Part shown: piece after piece, positions 1 through 8,280 of the stretch
Layout of the letters: the number at the start of each line of letters is the position of its first letter
Numbering within the stretch: position 1 is the first letter of the stretch
Origin: Rhodospirillales bacterium
GTDB lineage: Bacteria > Pseudomonadota > Alphaproteobacteria > Rhodospirillales > Defluviicoccaceae
Length of the DNA: 64,000 nucleotides
Reading direction: 5' to 3'
Assembly: GCA_016793925.1 (NCBI GenBank)
Contig: JAEULH010000116.1
Coordinates: 1 to 64,000, forward strand
Translations under genes and position numbers: made by a program
The notes under the pieces: generated by a model
What the model was told of the DNA's origin: nothing
The model's input: only the letters and a program-made list of their open reading frames with translations
Database searches by the model: none

Positions 1-548
1 ATTATGCAGCTTCTGTACCTATATAATAGACTTGAGTGCTTAAAATCCCATATGGCTAACGGTTTTTCATCTGCTACAAGTTTGCTACTTTGTGTACATC
101 CCGGCCATCGCTGTTCTATAATCTTGTATTCTGGATCATTATTTGTTGTGCGCTCCTGCGAGCTATACAGCGATTTTTCGAATGCCCAGGCAAAATTTTC
201 CTGCAGGTGGGTTTTGAGGGTAGAAAATCCCTTATTTTTGCGCTGGCTCACATGGAGGTCCAAGGCTCTTGCCAGATGGACGACGCTAATGCGCGTAGCA
301 TGTTCCCATACGCCTTGAGCCTCGACAAGCTTTACAAATCTTTTCCTAGGTGAAGGATCAGTATAAAAGGCTTTTGCGAGTGTCTCAAGAATGCCAAATA
401 AAATGGTCTTCTTGTACCTTCTCAACAAAGAGGCTTTGCCATTGGCAAGTTGCAGGCAATCAAGATTCTGTAGTTCGTGACGCGCCCAATCAAGGAACGC
501 TTGGCGTCTCGCTTGCTGCTCGTGGGCATCCTGCATTGCAGCCATCAT
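1..548 (-). CDS. Unrecognised protein, 3' end beyond the window edge
   Basis: An open frame of 182 codons runs from ATG at 548 to the left edge without a stop. An in-frame TGA lies 12 bases upstream of that ATG, so 548 (or the adjacent ATG at 545) is the likely start; no good ribosome site is visible. The region is clearly richer in A+T than the flanking chromosome, and a random frame of this composition should meet a stop every 20 or so codons, so it is probably coding. The product starts MMAAMQDAHEQQARR and looks helical and soluble, with a basic stretch (LLRRYKKTILFGILETLAK) and no membrane segment. An R-x4-H pattern (RISVVH) is present, but that is too weak to assign a family. I do not recognise it. 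The base composition suggests acquired DNA. Confidence 0.6.
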   Translation of the reverse strand, partial: MMAAMQDAHEQQARRQAFLDWARHELQNLDCLQLANGKASLLRRYKKTILFGILETLAKAFYTDPSPRKRFVKLVEAQGVWEHATRISVVHLARALDLHVSQRKNKGFSTLKTHLQENFAWAFEKSLYSSQERTTNNDPEYKIIEQRWPGCTQSSKLVADEKPLAIWDFKHSSLLYRYRSCI

Positions 549-649
549 GAATTCGCTTTGTCAACTTTGTACCGCAAGCGAGTTCAGTTCTATATATTGA
601 ACGGAATAGCGCGCGCAACACCAAATATGGGCGACGCCTGCTGATCCCG

Positions 650-2037
650 CTAGACAGCCACGGGGCCAGAGGCTTCGGCCAGCCAACCGGCCAGATCCGC
701 CAGCGCCCGGGGGCTCATCGCCCGTTTGCGCTCGCGGCCGCGCAGCCGTCTGCGCCCCGCGCCGGCGTCGTCGCCAATTGGCGGGAACAGGCCGAAGTTG
801 ACGTTCATCGGCTGGAAGGTTTCGGCCGTGGCGCCGCCGGTGTGGTGGCCGAGGAGCGCGCCAATGGCCGTCCCCCCGCCGGCGGCGGGACGGGGGCAGA
901 GCCGTGGCGTGCGGCGGCGGCGAAGCGGCCGGCGAGCAGGCCTATGGCGGCGCTCTCGACATAGCCCTCGCAGCCGGTGATCTGGCCGGCAAGGCGTAGC
1001 GCCGGGCGCGCCTTCAGCCGCAGGGTCGCGTCGAGCAGGCTTGGGCTGTTGACGAAGGTGTTGCGATGGAGCCCGCCCAGCCGGGCAAACTCTGCCTCCT
1101 CCAGCCCCGGGATCATCCTGAAGACCCGGACCTGCTCGCCATGGCGCAGCTTGGTCTGGAAGCCGACGATGTTGTAGAGCGTGCCCAGCGCGTTGTCCTG
1201 GCGGAGTTGAACGACGGCGTACGGGCGGCGGTCCGGTGCGTGCGGATTGGTCAGGCCGACCGGCTTCATCGGCCCGTGGGCCAGGGTCTCGGGGCCGCGC
1301 ACCGCCATGACCTCGATGGGCAGGCAGCCCTCGAAGTACGGCGTGTCCTTTTCCCAGTCCTTGAACTCCATCGCCTCGGCCGAAAGCAGGACGGCGATAA
1401 AGGCTTCGTACTGTTCGCGTGAGAGCGGACAGTTGATGTAGTCGCGGCCCCCGCCCTTGTCATAGCGCGACTGGTACCAGGCCTTGGCGAAGTCGATGCT
1501 GTCGCGGTAGACGACGGGAGCGATGGCGTCGAAGAAGGCGAGCGCGTCTTCTCCGGTCAGGGCGCGCATGGCCTCAGCGAAAGGCGGCGCGGTGAGCGGC
1601 CCGGTGGCGATGATCACGCTGTCCCACTCGGGCGGCGGCAACCCCGCAACCTCGCCGCGGCGAATCGTCACCAGCGGCTCGGCCGCCAGCGCCGCTTCGA
1701 CACGGGCGCTGAAGGCCTCCCGGTCGACGGCCAGGGCAGAGCCGGCCGGCACCCGCGTCGCATCGGCGGCGCTCAGGATCAGCGAGCCGGCCCGACGCAT
1801 CTCCTCGTGCAACAAGCCGACGGCGTTGGCCTCGGCATCGTCGGAGCGGAAGGAGTTGGAGCAGACGAGTTCGGCGAGGCCGCCGCCGCGATGCGCGGCG
1901 GTCGAACGCACTGGGCGCATCTCACAAAGGATAACGGGCACGCCGCGCCGCGCCAGTTGCCACGCCGCCTCGCTGCCGGCGAGGCCGCCGCCGATGACGT
2001 GCACGGCGGCACAGCCGGTGGTTTGGGTCGTTTTCAT
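650..2037 (-). pseudogene. trmFO: TrmFO, tRNA uracil-54 methyltransferase, frameshifted
   Basis: Folate- and FAD-dependent enzyme that methylates U54 of tRNA. The start shows a dinucleotide-binding motif ([19 protein letters not shown]), and the middle has the family segments [12 protein letters not shown] and [14 protein letters not shown]. At a run of six C (872-877 on the plus strand) the frame is lost. Before it the protein reads to [14 protein letters not shown]; after it the family C-terminus ([12 protein letters not shown], then [14 protein letters not shown]) continues in another frame to a TAG at 650-652. Restoring one base in the run gives 462 residues, a normal length. Without it the enzyme loses its C-terminus and gains an unrelated tail. 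A sequencing error in the homopolymer is as likely as a true mutation. The start could be 2037 or 2043. It lies 29 bases after the ParA gene, same strand. Confidence 0.85.
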
Positions 2038-2066
2038 GCCCATGAACTGGCCCAGGCGGGAGGCGC

Positions 2067-2702
2067 TTACAACGCCGGGCCGATTTCTCCGGCCAAGGCC
2101 CGCACCTCTGCGGCCGCCGCGCTGCGCGGGGCGGTCTCGAGCACCGAACGGCCGATCATCATGCTCGATGCGAAAGCCAGGCGGTTGCCGATCATTGCCT
2201 TCGCAACCGGGAGCGCGTCGGAGCTGAGCTTGGCGCGGATCGTCTCGACGATCTTGCCGCGCGGCGGAACGCGGTTCAGCACGATCAGCATGGCGACCTT
2301 CTCGCCCCGCGCCAGATCCAATGTCGGTTGGGTGGCCCATACGTCCATCGGGCTCGGCTGAACCGGGACGATGACCAGGTCCGCGGCGCGAACCGCGACC
2401 TTCGCTTCGGTTTCTGCATGCGGCGGGCTGTCGATGATGAGCACTTCGTAGCGCTGGCGCAGACGCGAGATCTCGTTGGTGACCCGGTAGCCGGCAACCT
2501 CGGTCAGATCCAGCGGTTGCGTCGGCGCCGCAGCGGCCTCACCGCGCGTCCGGTACCAGGTGGAGAGGCTCTTCTGCGGGTCGATATCGATCAGCGCGAC
2601 CCTTTTTCCGCCGGCGGCGAAGGCAACGGCGAGTTGCGCCGCCAACGTCGTCTTTCCGGCCCCGCCCTTCTGCTGAGCTATGGTCAGGATCTTCGCAGTC
2701 AT
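2067..2702 (-). CDS. ParA/Soj-family ATPase
   Basis: P-loop ATPase of the ParA/MinD type, 211 residues. It has a deviant Walker A motif at the N-terminus ([16 protein letters not shown]), the switch region [18 protein letters not shown], and Walker [11 protein letters not shown]. This short form lacks the N-terminal DNA-binding domain of many plasmid ParA proteins. No ParB gene or parS-like array is visible nearby, so its cargo is unknown. The start at 2702 is well supported by GGGAGGAAAG just upstream, and the ATG overlaps the TGA of the upstream OsmC gene by 4 bases. Partition, protein positioning or another regulatory role are all possible. Confidence 0.8.
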   Translation of the reverse strand: MTAKILTIAQQKGGAGKTTLAAQLAVAFAAGGKRVALIDIDPQKSLSTWYRTRGEAAAAPTQPLDLTEVAGYRVTNEISRLRQRYEVLIIDSPPHAETEAKVAVRAADLVIVPVQPSPMDVWATQPTLDLARGEKVAMLIVLNRVPPRGKIVETIRAKLSSDALPVAKAMIGNRLAFASSMMIGRSVLETAPRSAAAAEVRALAGEIGPAL

Positions 2703-3184
2703 CGGCCTTTCCTCCCTTCGATGATCGTCGGCTCGCAGAGGACCGGAAACGTCACCGAGTTTGCGATGAAGCAGAAACGGTGGGCTTCGTCGTGGAGGGC
2801 CAAGGCCTTGCCGCGGTCGGCGCCGGCGCTCAGCGTGACCCGAGGGCGCAGCCGCGCATCGATGAAGCGTCCGCCGCCGCCGGCATCCTCGACCATCGTC
2901 GCGACCGGATCGTCCTCGTAGTCGGTCACGTTCACTCCGGCTGCGGCGCACAAGCTCAGGTACCAGAGCATGTGGCAGGCCGCGAGCGAGGCCACGAGCA
3001 GATCCTCGGGATTATAGCGACCGGGGTCGCCAAGAAAGGCCGGGTCGGCAGACGCCTCGAGCGGGCGCTTGCCCGCCGCCTCGATGAGGTGATCGCGGCC
3101 GTAGGCCCGGTAGTCGGACGTGCCGGTCCCGCGATTGCCCGTCCAGCGGATGCGGACCTGGTAGCTGTGCTCCTTCTCGTGCAT
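2699..3184 (-). CDS. OsmC-family protein
   Basis: Small protein of the OsmC/Ohr superfamily, 161 residues, starting MHEKEHSYQVRIRWTGN. It has the family pattern NPEDLLVASLAACHM with the conserved cysteine near the middle helix, and a second cysteine near the end (PVLCEPTIIEG), as in thiol-dependent peroxidases of this family. It probably reduces organic hydroperoxides or related electrophiles in the cytoplasm. The subgroup resembles OsmC more than Ohr, but this is not certain. The chosen ATG at 3184 matches the normal family start. It is translationally coupled to the ParA gene. Confidence 0.8.
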   Translation of the reverse strand: MHEKEHSYQVRIRWTGNRGTGTSDYRAYGRDHLIEAAGKRPLEASADPAFLGDPGRYNPEDLLVASLAACHMLWYLSLCAAAGVNVTDYEDDPVATMVEDAGGGGRFIDARLRPRVTLSAGADRGKALALHDEAHRFCFIANSVTFPVLCEPTIIEGRKGR

Positions 3185-3305
3185 GTCAGCGGCAATAACC
3201 GGCCGCGTCGACTGACGCAAGCGCAAGGCCTGGACCTCGCGCCGGCATCGGCCCACATGACGAAGCGGCCGGCGGATCGCGCCGTTGCGTACCTGGAGGA
3301 AGCGG

Positions 3306-3755
3306 ATGCTGAACGCCCTTCTCAATGTGCTGTGGATCTTCACGGGCGGCTTGTGGATGACGATCGCATGGCTGGTCGCGGCTGTCCTCATGGCGATCAC
3401 GATCATCGGTCTGCCTTGGGCGCGGGCGGCGTTCAACATCGCTGCATACACGCTGTTGCCGTTCGGCTACACCGCCCTCCCGCGCGATCTCGTCTCCGGG
3501 CGAACGGATTTCGGCAGCGGGTCGCTGGGGTTCGTCGGCAACATAATCTGGCTCGTGCTTGCCGGCTGGTGGCTCGCGCTTGGTCATTTGATCACCGCGG
3601 TCGCCCTCGCGCTTACCATCATCGGCATTCCCTTTGCCTGGGCTCACCTCAAGCTCGCGGCGCTGTCGCTCTGGCCCGTCGGCAAGGCAATCGTCACCAC
3701 GGACGAGGCCGACGTCCTCCTCGGCCGCACCCGCCGATCCGCAGCGGGGGCCTGA
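3306..3755 (+). CDS. YccF-family inner membrane protein
   Basis: Two copies of a hydrophobic unit appear, each with NxxW followed by a long membrane stretch and an I-I-G-(L/I)-P motif: WLVAAVLMAITIIGLPWA and ITAVALALTIIGIPFAWA. This is the layout of the YccF domain, an inner membrane protein of unknown function. The ATG at 3306 is preceded by GGAGGA at 3295-3300; a TTG seven codons upstream is less likely. The protein has 149 residues and ends in a short charged tail. It converges on the permease gene, only 7 bases apart. Confidence 0.8.
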   Translation: MLNALLNVLWIFTGGLWMTIAWLVAAVLMAITIIGLPWARAAFNIAAYTLLPFGYTALPRDLVSGRTDFGSGSLGFVGNIIWLVLAGWWLALGHLITAVALALTIIGIPFAWAHLKLAALSLWPVGKAIVTTDEADVLLGRTRRSAAGA

Positions 3756-3762
3756 GCCCGCC

Positions 3763-5232
3763 CTACTCGGCCGCCCCTCTCCTGGCCACGGCCAAGGTGC
3801 TGTGGCGACGGCTATAGCCGAAGTAGATGGCGAAGCCGATCGCCAGCCAGACCACCAGTCGCAGCCACGTGTCGAAGGGCAGTCCGATCATCAGGAAAAC
3901 GCAGCTCGCGATCCCCGCCGCCGGCACCCATGGGACGGCCGGGCAGCGGAAAGGCCGCGGCAGATCCGGCTGAGCCCGGCGCAAATAGATGATCCCGGCG
4001 CAGACGACGACGAAGGCGAACAGCGTGCCAATGCTCACGAGCTCGCCCAGGATGCCGATCGGGACCAGCCCGCCGACGACGCCGACGGCAAGGCCGAGGA
4101 TCAGGTGACCGAGGTAGGGTGTGTGAAACCGAGCGTGTACAACGCGGAATGCAGGCGGCAGCAGGCCGTCGCCGGCCATGGTGAAGAAAATTCGGCTCTG
4201 ACCGTATAGAAAAACAAGAATCACTGACGTCAGGCCGAGCAGCGCGCCGATCTTGACCAGCACCGCCAGCCACGGCACGCCGATGACGTCGATGCCCTTT
4301 GCGATCGGGTCGGGAACGTTCAGCTGCGGATAGGGGACGAGGCCGGTCAGAACCGCGGCCACCGCCATGTACAGGAGCGTACAGATGATCAGCGAGCCGA
4401 GGATGCCGATCGGCATGTGCCGCTGTGGGTTCTTCGCCTCCTGCGCGGCCGTCGACACCGCGTCGAAGCCGATGTAGGCGAAGAAGACGACCGCCGCGCC
4501 GCGGAGGATCCCCGTCCAGCCGAACTGCCCGAACGTCCCGGTGTTATCGGGGATGAAGGGGTGCCAGTTGGCGGTGACGACGAATGACACGCCAGCGGCG
4601 ATGAACACAAGGACGACGCCGACCTTGATGACCACAATAAGAACGTTGAAGCGCGACGACTCCTTGACGCCGATGATCAAGAGTGCACTCAGCGCCGCAA
4701 CGATGGCGAAGGCCGGCAGGTTGAAGACCGCGGTTACTCGGCTGCCGTCGGCGGCCTGGACGACGCTGCCGGGCGCCGCGGTGAGCGAAGGTGGCAGGTG
4801 AATCCCCAGATCCCCGAGCAGGCTCACGATGTAGCCCGACCAGCCGACCGAGACCGTGGCGCCGACCATCGCGTATTCCAGGATCAGATCCCAGCCGATG
4901 ATCCAGGCGATCAGTTCGCCGAGGGTCGCGTAGGCATACGTGTAAGCGCTGCCCGAGATCGGGATGAGCGTTGCGAACTCGGTGTAGCACATTCCGACAA
5001 AGGCGCAGGCGATGGCGCCGAGGACGAAGGACAGCATGATCGCCGGACCGGCGTACTGCGCCGCCGCAGTGCCGGTGATGACGAAAATGCCGGCGCCGAT
5101 GATCGCGCCGATGCCCAAAGCGAGCAGGTTCCACGGCCCGAGCGTGCGCTCCAGCCCACCGCCCTCGCCGCCGGAACGGACAAGGTCGTGAACCGGCTTG
5201 CGCGCCATGTAGGGCGACGTTGCCATGACCAT
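3763..5232 (-). CDS. APC-superfamily amino acid permease
   Basis: Polytopic transporter of 489 residues with about 12 membrane segments. The N-terminus has the family signature LLALGIGAIIGAGIFVITGT, in which the GAGIF loop contacts the substrate backbone, and then FATLIPISGSAYTYAYATLG. It is most like the cationic amino acid transporter/YfnA subgroup. The substrate cannot be read from sequence, but the next gene on the same strand, 44 bases upstream, is alanine dehydrogenase, which suggests uptake of alanine or another amino acid. GGGAGGAA precedes two possible starts, ATG at 5232 and ATG at 5226. Confidence 0.85.
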   Translation of the reverse strand: MVMATSPYMARKPVHDLVRSGGEGGGLERTLGPWNLLALGIGAIIGAGIFVITGTAAAQYAGPAIMLSFVLGAIACAFVGMCYTEFATLIPISGSAYTYAYATLGELIAWIIGWDLILEYAMVGATVSVGWSGYIVSLLGDLGIHLPPSLTAAPGSVVQAADGSRVTAVFNLPAFAIVAALSALLIIGVKESSRFNVLIVVIKVGVVLVFIAAGVSFVVTANWHPFIPDNTGTFGQFGWTGILRGAAVVFFAYIGFDAVSTAAQEAKNPQRHMPIGILGSLIICTLLYMAVAAVLTGLVPYPQLNVPDPIAKGIDVIGVPWLAVLVKIGALLGLTSVILVFLYGQSRIFFTMAGDGLLPPAFRVVHARFHTPYLGHLILGLAVGVVGGLVPIGILGELVSIGTLFAFVVVCAGIIYLRRAQPDLPRPFRCPAVPWVPAAGIASCVFLMIGLPFDTWLRLVVWLAIGFAIYFGYSRRHSTLAVARRGAAE

Positions 5233-5276
5233 ATTTCCTCCCCGCGCGGCGTTTCTTTGCCGCGCTGTTCGTTCGT

Positions 5277-6395
5277 TCAGTCGCCGAGCGCCGTCTTCGC
5301 GTCGAGATAGTCGTAGCCGAGGTCGTGGGCGACCGCGCGGCAGGTGACCTTGCCGCGGTGGACGTTCAAGCCCTCGCGGAAATTCGGGTTTTCAAGCAGA
5401 GCCTGCCGGTAGCCGCGATCGGCCAAAGCCAAAGCGTACGGGAGGGTCACGTTGTTAAGCGCGTATGTTGACGTGCTCGGCACCGCGCCCGGCATGTTGG
5501 CGACACAGTAGTGGACAACGTCGTCGACGACATACGTCGGATCCGCATGGGTGGTCGCGTGCGAGGTCTCGAAGCAGCCGCCCTGGTCGATGGCGACATC
5601 GACCAGGACCGAGCCGGCGCGCATTTTCCTGACCATCTCGGCCGTGACCAGCTTGGGCGCCTCGGCGCCGGCAACGAGCACAGCACCGACGACAAGATCG
5701 GCGTCGAGGACGTACTGCTCGAGCGTCGCCCGGTTCGAATAGACGGTCTTGAGCGCCGGGCCGAACTGGCGCGCGAGGCGGCCGAGAACGTCGACATTGC
5801 GATCGAGCACGGTCACGTCCGCGCCCATGCCCAGCGCCATGAGGATAGCATTTTCGCCGACCACGCCGCCGCCGATGACCACCACCTTCGCCGGCGCAAC
5901 CCCGGGAACGCCTCCCAGAAGGATGCCTTTGCCGCCGTGCGCACGCTCCAGACAGTGCGCCCCGGCCTGGATCGAGAGCCGGCCGGCGACCTGCGACATG
6001 GGCGCCAGCAACGGCAGCCCGCCGTGCCCATCGGTCACCGTCTCATAGGCGACGCAGATGGCACCGCTGGCGACCAGATCCCTGGTCTGATCCGGATCGG
6101 GCGCCAAGTGGAGGTAGGTGAACAGGATCTGCCCCTCGCGCAGCATCTTCCGTTCGCCCGACTGCGGCTCCTTGACCTTGACGATCATGTCGGCGGCGGC
6201 GAACACGTCCTCGGGCTTCGCCGCAATATCGGCGCCGGCGGCCCGGTAATCGTCATCGGACGAGCCGATGCCGCCGCCCGCCCGCGTCTCGACGACGACC
6301 TTGTGGCCGTGGGCGTCCAGTTCGCGAACGCTGTCCGGAGTGAGCCCGACCCGGTACTCGTGGTTCTTTATTTCCTTCGGCACCCCGATGAGCAT
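5277..6395 (-). CDS. ald: Alanine dehydrogenase
   Basis: NAD-dependent alanine dehydrogenase (L-alanine to pyruvate plus ammonium), 372 residues, which is the family length. It starts [20 protein letters not shown], with the substrate-binding arginine and lysine region near the N-terminus (MIVKVKEPQ) and the Rossmann motif [21 protein letters not shown]. The C-terminal part [12 protein letters not shown] is also typical. The start at 6395 has a strong site (GGGAGGGGAG) upstream. It is probably cotranscribed with the downstream permease, forming an alanine uptake and use unit. Confidence 0.93.
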   Translation of the reverse strand: MLIGVPKEIKNHEYRVGLTPDSVRELDAHGHKVVVETRAGGGIGSSDDDYRAAGADIAAKPEDVFAAADMIVKVKEPQSGERKMLREGQILFTYLHLAPDPDQTRDLVASGAICVAYETVTDGHGGLPLLAPMSQVAGRLSIQAGAHCLERAHGGKGILLGGVPGVAPAKVVVIGGGVVGENAILMALGMGADVTVLDRNVDVLGRLARQFGPALKTVYSNRATLEQYVLDADLVVGAVLVAGAEAPKLVTAEMVRKMRAGSVLVDVAIDQGGCFETSHATTHADPTYVVDDVVHYCVANMPGAVPSTSTYALNNVTLPYALALADRGYRQALLENPNFREGLNVHRGKVTCRAVAHDLGYDYLDAKTALGD

Positions 6396-6734
6396 TGTCG
6401 CTCCCCTCCCTCGTTGCACTTTGCGCGCGTATCTTTGAGCCGGATACGTACCTCCATTGGACGCCTGCTGCGACTGGCTTGCAAGATCTTCGCACGACCG
6501 GAAGGCACGCCGCTGGCTGTGTCATGCGATCGGACTGTCCGAATGTCACGGGCCGCGTCCTCTCTGCTCCTTGTATCGGCGCGCGAAATGATCTATGTCC
6601 GTCCGAGTAGTTTCTAACGCTTCGATTTTTGTTGCTGCTTCGCTTTTCGCGTGGTCGGCTCACATCGTAAAAAGACGTTGAAGCTATCCGCGCTCGGGCA
6701 TGTCGCCCGGCGCGTTTTCCAGTTATGTGAGGCA
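6396..6734. promoter_or_regulatory. Divergent intergenic region between ald and the cold-shock gene
   Basis: 339 bases without a convincing gene. It must carry the promoters of ald (minus) and of the cold-shock gene (plus). The part nearest the cold-shock gene, about 6590-6680, is relatively T-rich (cgatttttgttgctgc), and a long untranslated leader would suit this family. I see no clear operator or riboswitch. Confidence 0.4.
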
Positions 6735-6950
6735 ATGAACGTGACGACCGGAACTGTGAAGTGGTTCAACCACACCAAGGGCTTCGGCTTTATCCAACCT
6801 GACAGTGGCGGAGCGGACGCATTCGTCCACATCTCGGCTGTCGAGCGCGCTGGCATCAGCAACCTCGCCGAGGGGCAGCGGGTCGAGTACGAACTCGTCC
6901 CGGGCCGCAACGGCAAGAGCTCGGCCGAGAACCTCTCGCTCGTCGGCTGA
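6735..6950 (+). CDS. Cold-shock domain protein (CspA family)
   Basis: A 71-residue single cold-shock domain. RNP1 is KGFGFIQPD and RNP2 is AFVHISAV, preceded by the usual GTVKWFN. It binds single-stranded RNA or DNA and acts as an RNA chaperone. The ATG at 6735 is preceded by GTGAGG; an upstream in-frame start exists but would add 28 residues foreign to the family. A strong terminator follows, so it is probably a single-gene transcript. Confidence 0.93.
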   Translation: MNVTTGTVKWFNHTKGFGFIQPDSGGADAFVHISAVERAGISNLAEGQRVEYELVPGRNGKSSAENLSLVG

Positions 6951-6975
6951 TCGCCGAAGCAGGCTCGGAATGCAA

Positions 6976-7010
6976 AAAGCCCCCTGGGTCCGCCCAGGGG
7001 GCTTTGTCGT
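6976..7010 (+). terminator. Rho-independent terminator after the cold-shock gene
   Basis: A perfect 13-bp stem (6976-6988 with 6993-7005) with a four-base loop tccg. The core is GCCCCCTGGG / CCCAGGGGGC and the 3' side ends CTTTGTCGTT. It lies 26 bases after the stop codon. The inverted repeat could act in both directions. Confidence 0.85.
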
Positions 7011-7072
7011 TATGGCCGGTCGCCGATGCACGCCGGCCGGTCGATCCAGGCGCGACAAAGGGCGCGTGGGGC

Positions 7073-7603
7073 ATGCCACCCTCGTTCGGAAGCGGGAATC
7101 GACACGGCCGCGGCGTCCCGGTTCTGGTCGCGGCCGCCCTGATATGCCTGGGACTGGGCCTCACGCTGCCGATCATGGAGGTCCGCAACTTCTGGATCTT
7201 TCACGGCTCGTACTCGATCCTCGACGGCATCTCCATGCTGATCGACCAGGGCGACGTGCTGATCGCAGCCATCGTCGTCGCCTTTTCCGTAGCGGCGCCT
7301 GCGGGCAAGAACCTGGCCCTGCTCCTGCTTTGGTGGCGCTGGCGAGGAGGCAAGCCGGTGCCGCGCCACCTGCCCTCCCTTCTCGACGCCATCGGCAAAT
7401 GGTCGATGCTGGACGTGTTCGTCGTAGCCCTCCTCGTCTTCGCCGCCAAGACGCGCGCGTTCGCCGACGCGAGCGTGACGCCGGCGATCGTGCCCTTCAT
7501 GATCTCGATCGCTCTGACGATGTACTGCAGCCGGAAAATGCGCCTCGCGCTTGCCGAGCAGGCGGCCGGCGGAGGCGCCGCGTCGCGCTCCCCGCGCCCT
7601 TAA
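7073..7603 (+). CDS. Paraquat-inducible protein A-like membrane protein
   Basis: About 176 residues with four membrane segments and the PqiA-domain pattern: a first segment ending LTLPIMEV, then GSYSILDGISMLIDQGD, and a late segment around WSMLDVFVVALLVFAAK. PqiA proteins are inner membrane partners of MCE-type lipid transport systems, but no MCE (PqiB) gene is near. This is a one-domain, stand-alone form. The start is uncertain: ATG 7073 has only a weak site, and a GTG or TTG upstream cannot be excluded. It follows the cold-shock terminator. Confidence 0.7.
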   Translation: MPPSFGSGNRHGRGVPVLVAAALICLGLGLTLPIMEVRNFWIFHGSYSILDGISMLIDQGDVLIAAIVVAFSVAAPAGKNLALLLLWWRWRGGKPVPRHLPSLLDAIGKWSMLDVFVVALLVFAAKTRAFADASVTPAIVPFMISIALTMYCSRKMRLALAEQAAGGGAASRSPRP

Positions 7604-7660
7604 CGCGGGGACGACGCCATGGCCGCCGGGGGTGAGCGACGATCGCCGGCCCTTTGGCGC

Positions 7661-7960
7661 CTAGTTCTTGTTTCGGTTCCTGAGGGGGCCGTCATTGTCC
7701 CCGTCGCGATCCGAGGCGCGAGTACGATCCTTCAAGTTTCCATTGTTATCAACGCCAAGGACGTCGCGCGCCGTCTCGCCCGCGTCGCAGCGGTTGCCGA
7801 CCCCGACCGTGGCCCTCTGCGCCGCGCCTCTGGCGGCCTTGCCGACCGTGCAGTCCGGATCGACCGCGTTCTTGATCCGGTCGCCGGGATCAGCCCACGC
7901 CGTTCCGCCAAGCATTGCCATGGCCATACATGCGGCCGTAATCGCGCTCGCTGGTCTCAT
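7661..7960 (-). CDS. Small exported protein of unknown function
   Basis: A 99-residue product with a clear signal peptide (MRPASAITAACMAMAMLGG, then TAWA, probable cleavage after AWA). The mature part has two cysteines (DPDCTVGKAARG and GNRCDAGETARD) that may form a disulphide in the periplasm, and a very charged, Asp/Asn/Arg-rich tail. AAGGGGCGAG lies upstream of ATG 7960. I do not recognise the family. It is a single gene facing the PqiA-like gene. Confidence 0.65.
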   Translation of the reverse strand: MRPASAITAACMAMAMLGGTAWADPGDRIKNAVDPDCTVGKAARGAAQRATVGVGNRCDAGETARDVLGVDNNGNLKDRTRASDRDGDNDGPLRNRNKN

Positions 7961-8280
7961 CCGCTCGCCCCTTGTCCTGGTCTGACGGCCGCCTTTGCCG
8001 TTTGCCGCACCGACATGATCACAGTCGGAACGCCTCGACGCCAGAGCGACATCGCCCGTTTCTGCCGGTCGTGGATACGCACCAATTCATATTATGCCTG
8101 AGGCACCGGCGCGCGCCGACGCTGTGGCTCGATCCTCTGAACGGAACCTTCTGCGGTGTTCACGCGTTTGAGCAGGCAGATGCGCCCAGCGCCGCGCCAG
8201 GTTGCAGTGCGAGGCGGTTCACGGCGCGACTTCGGCGGACCCGGGATATCCCGATATGCGTGCAAAAGTTTAAGCCGTAA
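7961..8280. promoter_or_regulatory. Divergent intergenic region before the flavoprotein operon
   Basis: 320 bases between the small exported protein (minus) and the five-gene operon (plus). It should hold both promoters. No convincing gene, operator or terminator is visible. Confidence 0.35.

Noticed and set aside
90..353. Plus-strand open frames at the left edge
   Set aside because: The minus-strand frame covers the whole 548 bases without a stop and has a better residue mix; the plus-strand ones are short, overlapping and unsupported.
5511..6617. Plus-strand frame of 368 codons opposite alanine dehydrogenase
   Set aside because: Antisense shadow; Asp/Arg/His-rich with no domain.
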